Assembly: GCF_004349215.1 (NCBI RefSeq)
Contig: NZ_SMKU01000045.1
Location: forward strand, 1 to 40,338
Length of the DNA: 40,338 bases
DNA from: Actinomadura rubrisoli
Lineage (GTDB): Bacteria; Actinomycetota; Actinomycetes; Streptosporangiales; Streptosporangiaceae
Direction of reading: 5' to 3'
The translations under genes were made by a program, and so were the position numbers. The notes under the pieces are model-generated. The model saw only the letters and a list, made by a program, of their open reading frames with translations, was not told the origin of the DNA and did no database searches. Position 1 is the first letter of the stretch, and each line of letters opens with the position of its first letter. Below are positions 14,807 to 22,244 of the stretch, one piece after another.

Positions 14807-16609
14807 GTGAGCGCTGTGCGGGACTTCCGGGTGACGTCGGGCGGGATCGAGCTGGCCGTGCGGGAGCGCGGCGAGGGGAACCGGCCCACGGTCGTGCTCG
14901 TGCACGGGTATCCCGACACCGGCGCGATGTGGGACGAGGTCGCCGAGCTGCTCGCCGCCCGGTTCCACGTCGTCGCCTATGACGTGCGCGGCGCGGGCGC
15001 CTCCACCAGCCCGGACGACCCGCTCGACTACGGGCTGGACGCGCTCGTCGGCGACCTCCAGGCCGTCCTGGACGGCGCGGGCGCGGACGAGCCCGTCCAC
15101 CTGGTCGGGCACGACTGGGGATCGGCGCAGGGCTGGGAGGCCGTCATCGGCGACCGGCTGCGGGGCCGCATCGCCTCGTTCACCTCGATCTCCGGGGTCG
15201 ACCGGCGGCACATGGCCCGCTGGGCCCGGGAGGCCGTCCGGTCCGGGCCGCGCGGCGTCGCGGACGTCCTGGGGCAGGCGCGCCGCAGCGTCTACATGCC
15301 GGTCCTGATGGCGCCCCGGGCCGGGGAGCTGGCGGCCCGGCTGGTGTCCGTCGCGTTCGCGCGCGGGATGCGGCTGCGGGAGGGCGCCGAGCCCCGTCCC
15401 GGCCATCCCGCCGGGACGCTGGCCCGCGACGCCCGCAACGGGCTCGGGCTGTACCGCGCCAACCTTCGGCCCGGCGGCGCCCCCGCCGGGGAGGGGCGGA
15501 CGGACGTGCCCGTCCAGCTGATCGTCCCGACCAAGGACCGGTACGGGTCGCAGCCGCTCCTGCTGTCGGCGCGCGGCCCGGTGTCCCGGCTCTACGTGCG
15601 GCGCGTCCCGGCCGGGCACTGGGTGGCGCGCAGCCATCCGGACCTGGTCGCCCGCTGGATCGCCGAGTTCGTCGAGCACATCGATGGCGGCCCCGAGACA
15701 GCGGCCCTCGCGCACGCGCGCGCGGCGGGCGAGCCCGGAAGGGACTTCGGCGGCGACCTCGTCGTCGTCACCGGCGCGGGAAGCGGCATCGGCCGCGCCA
15801 CCGCCCTGGCGTTCGCCGCGGCCGGGGCCCGCGTCGTGGCGGCGGACGTCGACGAGGCCGCCGCCAAGCGCACCGCGGACGAGATCGGCGTGGCCGGAGG
15901 CGAGGGCTACCTCTACCAGGTGGACGTGGCCGACGCCGAGGGGATGGAGCGGTTCGCCGGCTATGTCCGCGACACGTTCGGCGTCCCCGACGTGGTGGTC
16001 AACAACGCGGGCATCGTGATCATGGGCTCGCTGCTGGAGACGTCCGAGGACGACTGGGCCCGCGTGCGCTCCGTCAACCTGGACGGCGTCTACCGCGGCT
16101 GCCGGCTGTTCGGGCGGCAGATGGCCGACCGGGGCGAGGGCGGCCACATCGTCAACGTCTCGTCCTTGGGGGCGTTCTTCCCCATCGCCGACCTGTCCGC
16201 CTACAGCGCCGCCAAGGCCGCGGTGCTCCACCTCAGCGAGTGCCTCCGCCTCGACCTGGACCGGCACGGCATCGGCGTGACGGCGGTCTGCCCCGGATTG
16301 ATCAACACGCCGGGCGTCCGGCGGACGCGCTTCGTCGGCCTTGCGGGGGCTGGCGTGGAGGACGAGCTGCGGGAGCGGATGGCCCGGACGGTCGAGCGGC
16401 GCGGCCACCCGCCGGAGAAGGTCGCCCGCGCGATCCTGCGGGCCGTCCGCCAGGACAGGCCGGTCGTGCCCGTCGCCCCGGAGGCCCACATCGGACGCGC
16501 CCTGGCCCGCGTGTCCCCGTCCGCCAACCGCGCCCTCGCCCTCCTCGGCCGCCGCGCGGGCGACCGCCTGCACGCGGACCTGAAGCACCGCCGCGCCCTG
16601 CGTCCCTAG
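14807..16609 (+). CDS. Alpha/beta hydrolase - short-chain dehydrogenase fusion (EphD-like)
   Basis: 600 residues, two catalytic domains in one chain. Residues about 1-295 are an epoxide-hydrolase-like alpha/beta hydrolase: oxyanion motif HGYPD, nucleophile elbow GHDWGS and late histidine in PAGHWVA. Residues about 310-600 are a classical SDR: TGAGSGIGRA cofactor motif, NNAG, Ser in VSSLGAF and catalytic YSAAK. The layout matches mycobacterial EphD, which has been linked to lipid (mycolic acid) metabolism; homologues are widespread in actinomycetes, so the substrate here is open. Start: GTG at 14807 or 14816. The TAG stop overlaps that of the convergent small membrane protein. Confidence 0.92.
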   Translation: MSAVRDFRVTSGGIELAVRERGEGNRPTVVLVHGYPDTGAMWDEVAELLAARFHVVAYDVRGAGASTSPDDPLDYGLDALVGDLQAVLDGAGADEPVHLVGHDWGSAQGWEAVIGDRLRGRIASFTSISGVDRRHMARWAREAVRSGPRGVADVLGQARRSVYMPVLMAPRAGELAARLVSVAFARGMRLREGAEPRPGHPAGTLARDARNGLGLYRANLRPGGAPAGEGRTDVPVQLIVPTKDRYGSQPLLLSARGPVSRLYVRRVPAGHWVARSHPDLVARWIAEFVEHIDGGPETAALAHARAAGEPGRDFGGDLVVVTGAGSGIGRATALAFAAAGARVVAADVDEAAAKRTADEIGVAGGEGYLYQVDVADAEGMERFAGYVRDTFGVPDVVVNNAGIVIMGSLLETSEDDWARVRSVNLDGVYRGCRLFGRQMADRGEGGHIVNVSSLGAFFPIADLSAYSAAKAAVLHLSECLRLDLDRHGIGVTAVCPGLINTPGVRRTRFVGLAGAGVEDELRERMARTVERRGHPPEKVARAILRAVRQDRPVVPVAPEAHIGRALARVSPSANRALALLGRRAGDRLHADLKHRRALRP

Positions 16610-16824
16610 GGCGCCGCGTCCCTAGGAGCCGGGGAAGCGGCGCAGAACGCCACCACGATGACGGCCGCTGAGACGATCCACCACGCGGGGCCGGACATGT
16701 GCGACGGGACGGACAGCAGCGGCTTGCCGCCCCACAGCCGCGCGACGAGGGGAAGCGCGCCCTCGTAGACGCCGAGGAAGAGGACCAGGGCGGACAGCCC
16801 GTCATACGACTTCGGACCGTTCAT
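16606..16824 (-). CDS. Small two-helix membrane protein, unknown function
   Basis: 72 residues with two predicted membrane helices (ALVLFLGVYEGALPLVARLW and WWIVSAAVIVVAFCAA) joined by a short Pro/Gly/Ser loop. The ATG at 16824 and G/C-rich third positions support coding. Its stop codon and that of the convergent hydrolase-SDR gene use the same CTAG palindrome (16606-16609). No family recognised; it could be a small DUF-type membrane protein. It may follow the sigma factor gene in one transcript (67-base gap, same strand). Confidence 0.6.
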   Translation of the reverse strand: MNGPKSYDGLSALVLFLGVYEGALPLVARLWGGKPLLSVPSHMSGPAWWIVSAAVIVVAFCAASPAPRDAAP

Positions 16825-16891
16825 GGCTTCGATCGTTCCCGGCCAGGGCGTCCGCCGATAGCGACCAGGGTCGATGCGGCTCGTCCGGTCG

Positions 16892-17779
16892 TCACTCTCC
16901 CGTTCGGGGAAGGGACAGGCGCAGCTCGCGGAGGCGGTCCGGGGCGCTGATGACGTCGATGGCGGCGATGCGGTCGCCTTCGATCGTGAGGGCGAGGACG
17001 AGCAGCAGGCGGCCGCGCGGGGCGACGGCGACGCCGAGGGCCCCGTCGACCAGGACGGGACGGGCGAAGCGCGCGCGGGCCGTGTTGGTGAGCGTCTCCT
17101 CGGCGAGGCGGCGGGCGCCGCGCAGCTCGGCGGCCTCGCCGCCCGGCACGGCGGGGGCCGCGCGCCGGACGACGTCGGGTGCCAGCACCGCGAGCAGGCC
17201 GTCCAGGTCCCCGGCGCGCGACGCGGCGAGGAAGGCGTCCACGACCTTCCGCTGCCGGGCGAGGTCGGCGGCGGGGACGGCGGCCGTCCCGTGCACCCGG
17301 CCGCGGGCACGGCTCGCCAGCTTCTTCGTCGTGGCCGGTGACCGGCCGACGATCTCGGCGATCTCGGCGAACGGCACGGCGAACAGGTCGTGCAGGACGA
17401 ACGCGACGCGCTCGGCGGGACCGAGCGCGTCGAGGACCACGAGGAGCGCGAGCCCCACGGAGTCGGCCAGGACCGCCTCGTCCTCGGGGTCGGCCGGGTC
17501 GCGCGGGACGAGCGAGGGTTCGAGGCCGGCGAGGTCGGTGGGGTCCTCCGGACGGCGCTTGCGCGAGCGCAGCATGTCGAGGCAGATGCGGCCGACGATG
17601 GTGGTCAGCCATCCCGTCATGTTGGCGACGGCGGCGGTGTCGGCGCGGCTGGCCCGCAGCCATGTCTCCTGGACGGCGTCGTCCGCCTCGTCCGCCGAGC
17701 CGAGCATGCGGTACGCGACCGCCCGCAGATGGCCTCGGGACCGGTCGAACCGCTCGGCGAGCTCCGCCTGATCGTGCAT
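16892..17779 (-). CDS. ECF41-type sigma factor with C-terminal SnoaL-like domain (SigJ-like)
   Basis: 295 residues. Sigma region 2 at the N-terminus (FDRSRGHLRAVAYRMLGSADEADDAVQETWLR), region 4 at about 110-165 (FAEIAEIVGRSPATTKKLASRARGRV), then a roughly 100-residue SnoaL-like extension (VVDAFLAASRAGDLDGLLAVLAPDVV). In this group (ECF41, including SigJ) the extension replaces a separate anti-sigma factor and tunes activity. AAGGAGAGG precedes the ATG. It is divergent from an NAD(P)H-dependent flavoenzyme, and ECF41 genes typically sit beside an oxidoreductase, carboxymuconolactone decarboxylase or epimerase that is their target. That makes the flavoenzyme the likely regulon member. Confidence 0.92.
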   Translation of the reverse strand: MHDQAELAERFDRSRGHLRAVAYRMLGSADEADDAVQETWLRASRADTAAVANMTGWLTTIVGRICLDMLRSRKRRPEDPTDLAGLEPSLVPRDPADPEDEAVLADSVGLALLVVLDALGPAERVAFVLHDLFAVPFAEIAEIVGRSPATTKKLASRARGRVHGTAAVPAADLARQRKVVDAFLAASRAGDLDGLLAVLAPDVVRRAAPAVPGGEAAELRGARRLAEETLTNTARARFARPVLVDGALGVAVAPRGRLLLVLALTIEGDRIAAIDVISAPDRLRELRLSLPRTGE

Positions 17780-17780
17780 C

Positions 17781-17807
17781 GGTCACCTCTCCTTGCCAGG
17801 GGTCGTC
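17781..17807 (+). promoter_or_regulatory. Candidate ECF41-dependent promoter
   Basis: GGTCACC (17781-17787), 16 bases, then CGTC (17804-17807). The ECF41 consensus as I recall it is TGTCACA-N16-CGTC, so five of seven -35 positions and all of the -10 match. It would start transcription about 30 bases before the flavoenzyme GTG. Caution: the -35 block is also part of the sigma gene's own ribosome site region on the other strand. Confidence 0.5.
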
Positions 17808-17842
17808 ATACCAGTGAGAGAGAAGAAGGAGAGGCGATACCT

Positions 17843-18541
17843 GTGAATACTAGCGCCGCGTCAGCGGCACCGAGGTCCCTGCTGCACCTGGACTCCAGCC
17901 ATGCGAAGGACTCGGTCAGCAGGCGGCTGACCGCGTTGTTCGCGGAGACCTGGCGGGAGGTGAACGGCGCGGCCGGGTACCGGTACCGGAATCTGGCCGC
18001 CGATCCGGTGCCGCTGGTGTCGGCGGCCTACTGCGAGCTGGGCCGGCGGGTGGAGCGGCACGGGCTCGTCCCGCCGTCGAAGGTGGCGGCGCTCGTGGAG
18101 GACGCCGAGGAGGAACGGGAGTGGGCGCTGACGCTCCCGCTGATCGAGGAGGTGCGCGACGCGGACACCGTTCTTGTCGGTGTCCCGATGTACAACTTCT
18201 CAGTACCGGCGTCGCTGAAGGCATGGATCGACCGGGTGACCTTCCCGGGGGCCTTCATCGCCCCGGACACCGGGGAGAAGGTGCTGGACGGGACGAGGCT
18301 GGTGGTGGTCACCGCGCGGGGCGGGGCCTACGGGCCGGGCACGCCCCGGGAGGCGTTCGACTTCCAGGCTCCCTACCTGCGGGCGTACTTCGGCAACCTC
18401 GGCGTGACCGACATCCGGTTCGTCCACGCCGAGATGACCGTGGCCGACGTCATCCCAGAGCTGGCCCGGTTCCGGGACCTGGCGGCGGCCTCGCTGGAGG
18501 AGGCGCGGGCGGCGGTGACCGCGCTGGCGGCCGTCAGGTAA
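17843..18541 (+). CDS. FMN-dependent NAD(P)H oxidoreductase (AzoR-type quinone/azo reductase)
   Basis: 232 residues, flavodoxin-like fold. LLHLDSSHAKDSVSRRLT near the N-terminus is the FMN phosphate-binding segment, PMYNFSVPASLKAWIDRVTFPGAF is the characteristic AzoR motif around residues 112-135, and VVVTARGGAYGPGTP follows. The family uses NAD(P)H to make two-electron reductions of quinones and azo compounds, a detoxification role. The GTG at 17843 has a GAAGGAGAGG site 8 bases upstream; the frame stays open further upstream, but that part is antisense to the sigma gene. It overlaps the convergent VOC gene by 8 bases. Confidence 0.9.
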   Translation: MNTSAASAAPRSLLHLDSSHAKDSVSRRLTALFAETWREVNGAAGYRYRNLAADPVPLVSAAYCELGRRVERHGLVPPSKVAALVEDAEEEREWALTLPLIEEVRDADTVLVGVPMYNFSVPASLKAWIDRVTFPGAFIAPDTGEKVLDGTRLVVVTARGGAYGPGTPREAFDFQAPYLRAYFGNLGVTDIRFVHAEMTVADVIPELARFRDLAAASLEEARAAVTALAAVR

Positions 18542-19157
18542 GGACGATCTGGCCGGACGGTCCGTCCAGTGTGGCCGTGAGCGCCGGGCTGCTCGCCACC
18601 GTCACGTCCAGGTGGGCGCCGATCGCGTCGAGCGCGCTTTGGACGGTGCCGGGTTCCGGGTGCGAACCAGTGAAGGAGGTCAGCGGAACGGTCGGCAGGC
18701 CCTGCTCGGTCGGATGGGCCGTCGTTCCCCAGTCGATGAGGAACGGCACCAGTCCCGCCTGGGCGAAGGCCAGGCGCCAGGTGAGGAGGTCGCCGTCCGG
18801 GGTGCGGCGCGACATGTCCTCGACGTCCCCGGGGTCGTAGCCGCGGCGGCGGGCCCGCTCCACCCGCTCCTGGAGGTCACCGGCCCGGATCGCCCAGGTG
18901 ACCATCGCCGGCTCCGCGCGCGTGTCGATCCCGAACGGGCGCGGGACGCCGGGCTCGGGCTGCCCGTCGTCCGGCCCGATGATCTCCAGATAGCGGCGTC
19001 CGCCGAGGCCCAGCAGGTGGTTGCGGGTGCCGAGGCCGAGGTGGCGGCCGCCCTCGACCGGCCGCGCGCCGGTGAGCCGGTGGACCTCGTCCACGGTCGC
19101 GCGAAGGTCGGGGGTGGCGTACACGAGATGGTCGAGCGCTTCGTCGATACCGGACAT
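18534..19157 (-). CDS. VOC/glyoxalase-like domain protein
   Basis: 207 residues. LDHLVYATPDLRATVDEVHRLTGARPVEGGRHLGLGTRNHLLGLGGRRYLEIIGP is the N-terminal beta-alpha-beta module of the Glyoxalase_3-like group (PF13468), with His11 and Glu in YLEIIGP as likely metal ligands. Members are soluble dioxygenase- or lyase-like proteins of mostly unknown substrate. No ribosome site is seen; a GATACT box 7 bases before the ATG suggests a leaderless transcript. It overlaps the convergent flavoenzyme gene by 8 bases and lies 20 bases after the kinase gene on the same strand. Confidence 0.82.
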   Translation of the reverse strand: MSGIDEALDHLVYATPDLRATVDEVHRLTGARPVEGGRHLGLGTRNHLLGLGGRRYLEIIGPDDGQPEPGVPRPFGIDTRAEPAMVTWAIRAGDLQERVERARRRGYDPGDVEDMSRRTPDGDLLTWRLAFAQAGLVPFLIDWGTTAHPTEQGLPTVPLTSFTGSHPEPGTVQSALDAIGAHLDVTVASSPALTATLDGPSGQIVLT

Positions 19158-19164
19158 GAAAATC

Positions 19165-19170
19165 AGTATC
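19165..19170 (-). promoter_or_regulatory. -10 box of a probably leaderless VOC gene
   Basis: GATACT on the minus strand (complement 19165-19170) is followed by 7 bases and the ATG at 19157. No Shine-Dalgarno sequence intervenes. The promoter would lie just before and within the 3' end of the kinase gene. Confidence 0.4.
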
Positions 19171-19177
19171 CCGATCT

Positions 19178-20956
19178 TCACTCCGCGCGGAACTCGGTGA
19201 CGGCGATGCGCTGCTTCGGTTTGCCGTCTCCCTGGCCGTTCTCGTCGCCGGAACCGGCCTTGGCCACCTTGTCCACGAGCTCCATGCCGGACGTGACCCG
19301 CCCGAAGATCGTGTAGTCGGGGCCCAGCGGGCTGTCCCCGTAGACGATGAAGAACTGGCTCCCGTTGGTGTCGGGGCCCGCGTTGGCCATGGCCACGATG
19401 CCCCGGGTGTACCGCGCGCCGGAGGTGTTCTCGTCGGCGTACTGGTAACTCGGGCCGCCCGCCCCGGTGCCGATCGGATCGCCGCACTGGAGGACCTTGA
19501 GGCCGCCGCTCGTGAGGCGATGGCATGGGGTGTTGTCGTAGAACTTGCGGCCCGCGAGGTAGACCATCGAGTTCACCGTGCAGGGCGCCTTCTCCGCGTC
19601 GAGGTCCAGCCGAAGCGTGCCGAGGTTCGTCTTGACGGTCGCGCGGACAACGCCCGTCCTCTGGGCGCGGGACTGCGGCGTCCCCACCTCCTTCGCGTTC
19701 TCCGAAGTGGGCCGTGGCGTGTAAACGCAGTTCCGTCCGCCGGTGCCCGTCGATCCCTGTGACGGCTGGCCGCGCGCGGGCTGCTGTGCGGCCGAGGGGC
19801 GCCGCGCGTTCGGCTTGTCGGTGTCGTCGTCCATGAGCAGGACGGCGGCGGTCGTCCCACCGGCGATCAGCAGGACGCCCGCGGCCGCGCCGGCGATCAG
19901 CAGCGGCCGGCCCTTCCGGCTCGGCGACGACGGCCGGGTCTGCTGCGCGAACGGGGGTGGCGGAACCTGGCCTGCCTGGTACGGGAGGGGGACGGGCACC
20001 GCTGCGGATGCCTGGTCCGGTGGCGCCCAGGGCAGCGGCACCGGCGACGGCGACGCCGCGGCCGATGGCAGCGGCGGCGGGGCCGGCAGGTCGCCGGGGG
20101 TCAGGGTCGCGGCGACGGACGTGCCCTCCGCGAGCGGGTCCCGGTCGTCCCCGATGCCGAGCAGCCGCGTGAGGACCTGGAGCGCCGTGGGACGCCGCGC
20201 CGGATCCTTGTGCAGGCAGGCGGCGACCAGCTCGCGCAGCGTTCCGCCGAGCGCCCCCAGCTCGGGCTCGGCGTGCAGGATCCGGTGCATGGTCGCCGGG
20301 ATCGAGTCGTGCCCGAACGGCGGCATGCGGTTGGCGGCGTAGGCCATGGTGCAGCCCCACGCGAACATGTCCAGCGGCGGGCCCCCGGACGCCCCCGTGA
20401 CCTGCTCCGGCGCCATGTAGGCGGGCGTGCCCACGGCCCCGGTCATGGTGGCGGACGTCGCCTCCAGCGGGCGCGCGACGCCGAAGTCGATGACCTTCGG
20501 GCCGTCCGGGCCGAGGAGCACGTTGGCGGGCTTGAAGTCGCGGTGCACGACACCCGCGTCGTGGATCGCGGCGAGCGCCGTGGCGGTGCCGATGGCGAGC
20601 CGCACCAGCTCGCCGGCGGGGATCGGACCGCGCTCGGCGATCAGCTGCCGCAGGGACGGGCCCTCGATGTACTCGCTGACGATGTACGCCCCGTCCTCCC
20701 CCGCCTCAGCGGCGAAGATCCGCGCGGTGCAGAACGGCGCGACGCGCCGGGCCGCGGCCAGCTCCCGCTCGAAGTTGACGCGGGCCCGCTCGTCCCGGTC
20801 CATCTCGGCGTACAGGACCTTCACCGCGACGCGCTCGCCGGTGCCGGACTCGCCGAGGTACACGCTTCCCTGGGAGCCCTCCCCGAGGCGGGCCGTCAGC
20901 CGGAACCCGCCCACCTCGCCGGGGTCGTTCGGACGCAGCGGACGGGGCACGGGCAT
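19178..20956 (-). CDS. Ser/Thr protein kinase fused to an extracytoplasmic cyclophilin (PPIase) domain
   Basis: 592 residues. Kinase domain 1-270: glycine loop RLGEGSQGSVYLGE, ATP lysine in VAVKVLY (Lys46), catalytic loop HRDFKPANVL (138-147), DFG (157-159) and APE (182-184), all intact. A Pro-rich juxtamembrane linker (285-350) and one membrane helix (351-374) follow. The C-terminal domain (about 433-592) is a cyclophilin of PpiB type: HRLTSGGLKVLQCGDP, MANAGPDTNGSQFFIVYGD. Catalytic Arg, Gln and Phe positions look present. Kinase inside and prolyl isomerase outside suggests a receptor that binds or folds exported proteins. GGAGG precedes the ATG. The usual PASTA repeats are absent. Confidence 0.93.
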   Translation of the reverse strand: MPVPRPLRPNDPGEVGGFRLTARLGEGSQGSVYLGESGTGERVAVKVLYAEMDRDERARVNFERELAAARRVAPFCTARIFAAEAGEDGAYIVSEYIEGPSLRQLIAERGPIPAGELVRLAIGTATALAAIHDAGVVHRDFKPANVLLGPDGPKVIDFGVARPLEATSATMTGAVGTPAYMAPEQVTGASGGPPLDMFAWGCTMAYAANRMPPFGHDSIPATMHRILHAEPELGALGGTLRELVAACLHKDPARRPTALQVLTRLLGIGDDRDPLAEGTSVAATLTPGDLPAPPPLPSAAASPSPVPLPWAPPDQASAAVPVPLPYQAGQVPPPPFAQQTRPSSPSRKGRPLLIAGAAAGVLLIAGGTTAAVLLMDDDTDKPNARRPSAAQQPARGQPSQGSTGTGGRNCVYTPRPTSENAKEVGTPQSRAQRTGVVRATVKTNLGTLRLDLDAEKAPCTVNSMVYLAGRKFYDNTPCHRLTSGGLKVLQCGDPIGTGAGGPSYQYADENTSGARYTRGIVAMANAGPDTNGSQFFIVYGDSPLGPDYTIFGRVTSGMELVDKVAKAGSGDENGQGDGKPKQRIAVTEFRAE

Positions 20957-21039
20957 CAGGGGACCTCCACCGGAAAGGGGCGGAAGCAGCCTATCCGTGC
21001 CCGCCTCACCCGCCGCGCTCGATCGCGCCCGCTAAGGCG

Positions 21040-21771
21040 TCACGGGGCGGTGAGGACGCGGAAACCGGCGTCCACCTGGACGCGGACGCCGGAGACGGCG
21101 CGGAAGTCCCCGTCGGTGAGCGATGCGATGACCGTCGCCACGTCCTCGGGCTCGACCATCCGGCCCAGGACGGAGCGGTCTTCCAGGACGGATTCGAACG
21201 CGGGCGTCAGGTTCCCGGCGGAGCCCTCGGTGCGGACCGCGCCCGGGGCCACGACGTTGACCGCGATCCCGCGCGTACCCGCTTCGGCGGCGACATAGCG
21301 CGCGAAGGTGTCCAGGGCCGCCTTGGCGGTGCTGTGGGCGACGGCGGTGGGCCGGGTCAGTTCCGCGCTCAGGCTGGACACGTAGACGATCCGGCCGCCC
21401 TCGGGCATGTCGGCCAGGACGGCCTGGGTGATGTGGAAGGCGGCGGCCAGCTCGCCGTCCACCTTGCCGATGAAGGTCTCCCAGGACATCTCCCGGAGCG
21501 GCGCGAACGGCGGCGCGACGTTGGCGTTGCAGACGAGGACGTCCACCGGCCCGCATTCGGCCACCAGGCCCGCGACCTGGGACGGGTCGCGGACGTCGGC
21601 CTGGAGCGGGCGAGCCGTCCCGCCGGCCGCCTCGATGTCCTTGACGACGGCGTCCGCGGACGCGCGGTCGCGGTGGTAGTTGACGATCACGTGGAACCGG
21701 CGGCGGGCGAGCTCCCGGGCGGTGGCGGCGCCGATGCCGCGGCCGGCGCCGGTGATGAGTGCGGTCTCCAT
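21040..21771 (-). CDS. SDR family oxidoreductase with His in place of the catalytic Tyr
   Basis: 243 residues, Rossmann fold. TGAGRGIGAA is the cofactor-binding motif, and D and R elements follow. The NNAG element reads CNANV, the catalytic serine is in VSSLSAE, and the Tyr-x3-Lys motif reads HSTAK, so Tyr is replaced by His while Lys is kept. The C-terminus (GVRVQVDAGF) is typical of FabG-like enzymes. It is either an atypical reductase or a non-catalytic relative. No ribosome site is present; a TAACGT box 7 bases upstream suggests a leaderless transcript. It is divergent from an HxlR regulator, which probably represses it. Confidence 0.9.
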   Translation of the reverse strand: METALITGAGRGIGAATARELARRRFHVIVNYHRDRASADAVVKDIEAAGGTARPLQADVRDPSQVAGLVAECGPVDVLVCNANVAPPFAPLREMSWETFIGKVDGELAAAFHITQAVLADMPEGGRIVYVSSLSAELTRPTAVAHSTAKAALDTFARYVAAEAGTRGIAVNVVAPGAVRTEGSAGNLTPAFESVLEDRSVLGRMVEPEDVATVIASLTDGDFRAVSGVRVQVDAGFRVLTAP

Positions 21772-21778
21772 GCGCCGG

Positions 21779-21798
21779 ACGTTAGAGGAAGGGCTAAC
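21779..21798. promoter_or_regulatory. SDR promoter -10 and overlapping inverted repeat (HxlR operator candidate)
   Basis: GTTAG-N8-CTAAC (21781-21785/21794-21798) overlaps the minus-strand -10 box TAACGT (complement 21779-21784) of the SDR gene. A second dyad, GGAG-TAAG-CTCC, lies at 21819-21830 nearer the HxlR gene. Divergent placement makes HxlR the likely ligand. Confidence 0.5.
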
Positions 21799-21869
21799 TT
21801 TAGGGAAGTACCGACCTTGGAGTAAGCTCCTAGCAATCTGGTAGGTGTGGAGATAGAGGGGAGGCAGGC

Positions 21870-22244
21870 GTGCAAGACGATGTCTTCCGGCGGGACTGCC
21901 CCGCCCGCGTGGTGCTCGATCACGTGACCGGACGGTGGGGCGTGCTCGTGCTGGCCGCGCTGGGCGCGGGGGATCTGCGGTTCTACGAGCTGAGGGAGAA
22001 GATCGAGGGCATCAGCGAGAAGATGCTGTCCCAGACCCTCCGCGTCCTCGTCCGGGACGGGCTGGTCCTGCGCACGGTGGAGCCGACCGTCCCGCCCAGG
22101 GTCTCCTACGGGCTGACCGCGCTGGGACGCGGCATCACCGAGCCGCTGCGGGGGCTCACCGGCTGGATCAGGAGCCACGCGGGCGAGATCATCGCCGCGC
22201 AGGGCGCCTACGACGAGGCGATCATGTCGCGGAACCAGGCGTAG
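21870..22244 (+). CDS. HxlR-family winged-helix transcriptional regulator
   Basis: 124 residues. The N-terminus FRRDCPARVVLDHVTGRWGVLVLAAL is the typical HxlR start, including the conserved Cys-Pro (residue 10), which in several members senses oxidants or electrophiles. The recognition part is FYELREKIEGISEKMLSQTLRVLVRDGLVLR. The GTG at 21870 has GGGGAGG upstream. It is divergent from an SDR gene across 98 bases containing two small dyads, the usual regulator-target arrangement. It overlaps the convergent GH1 gene by 37 bases. Confidence 0.93.
   Translation: MQDDVFRRDCPARVVLDHVTGRWGVLVLAALGAGDLRFYELREKIEGISEKMLSQTLRVLVRDGLVLRTVEPTVPPRVSYGLTALGRGITEPLRGLTGWIRSHAGEIIAAQGAYDEAIMSRNQA

Noticed and set aside
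17390..17842. N-terminal extension of the azoreductase frame
   Set aside because: The extension is antisense to the ECF41 sigma gene; the strong ribosome site and the FMN-binding start fit the GTG at 17843.
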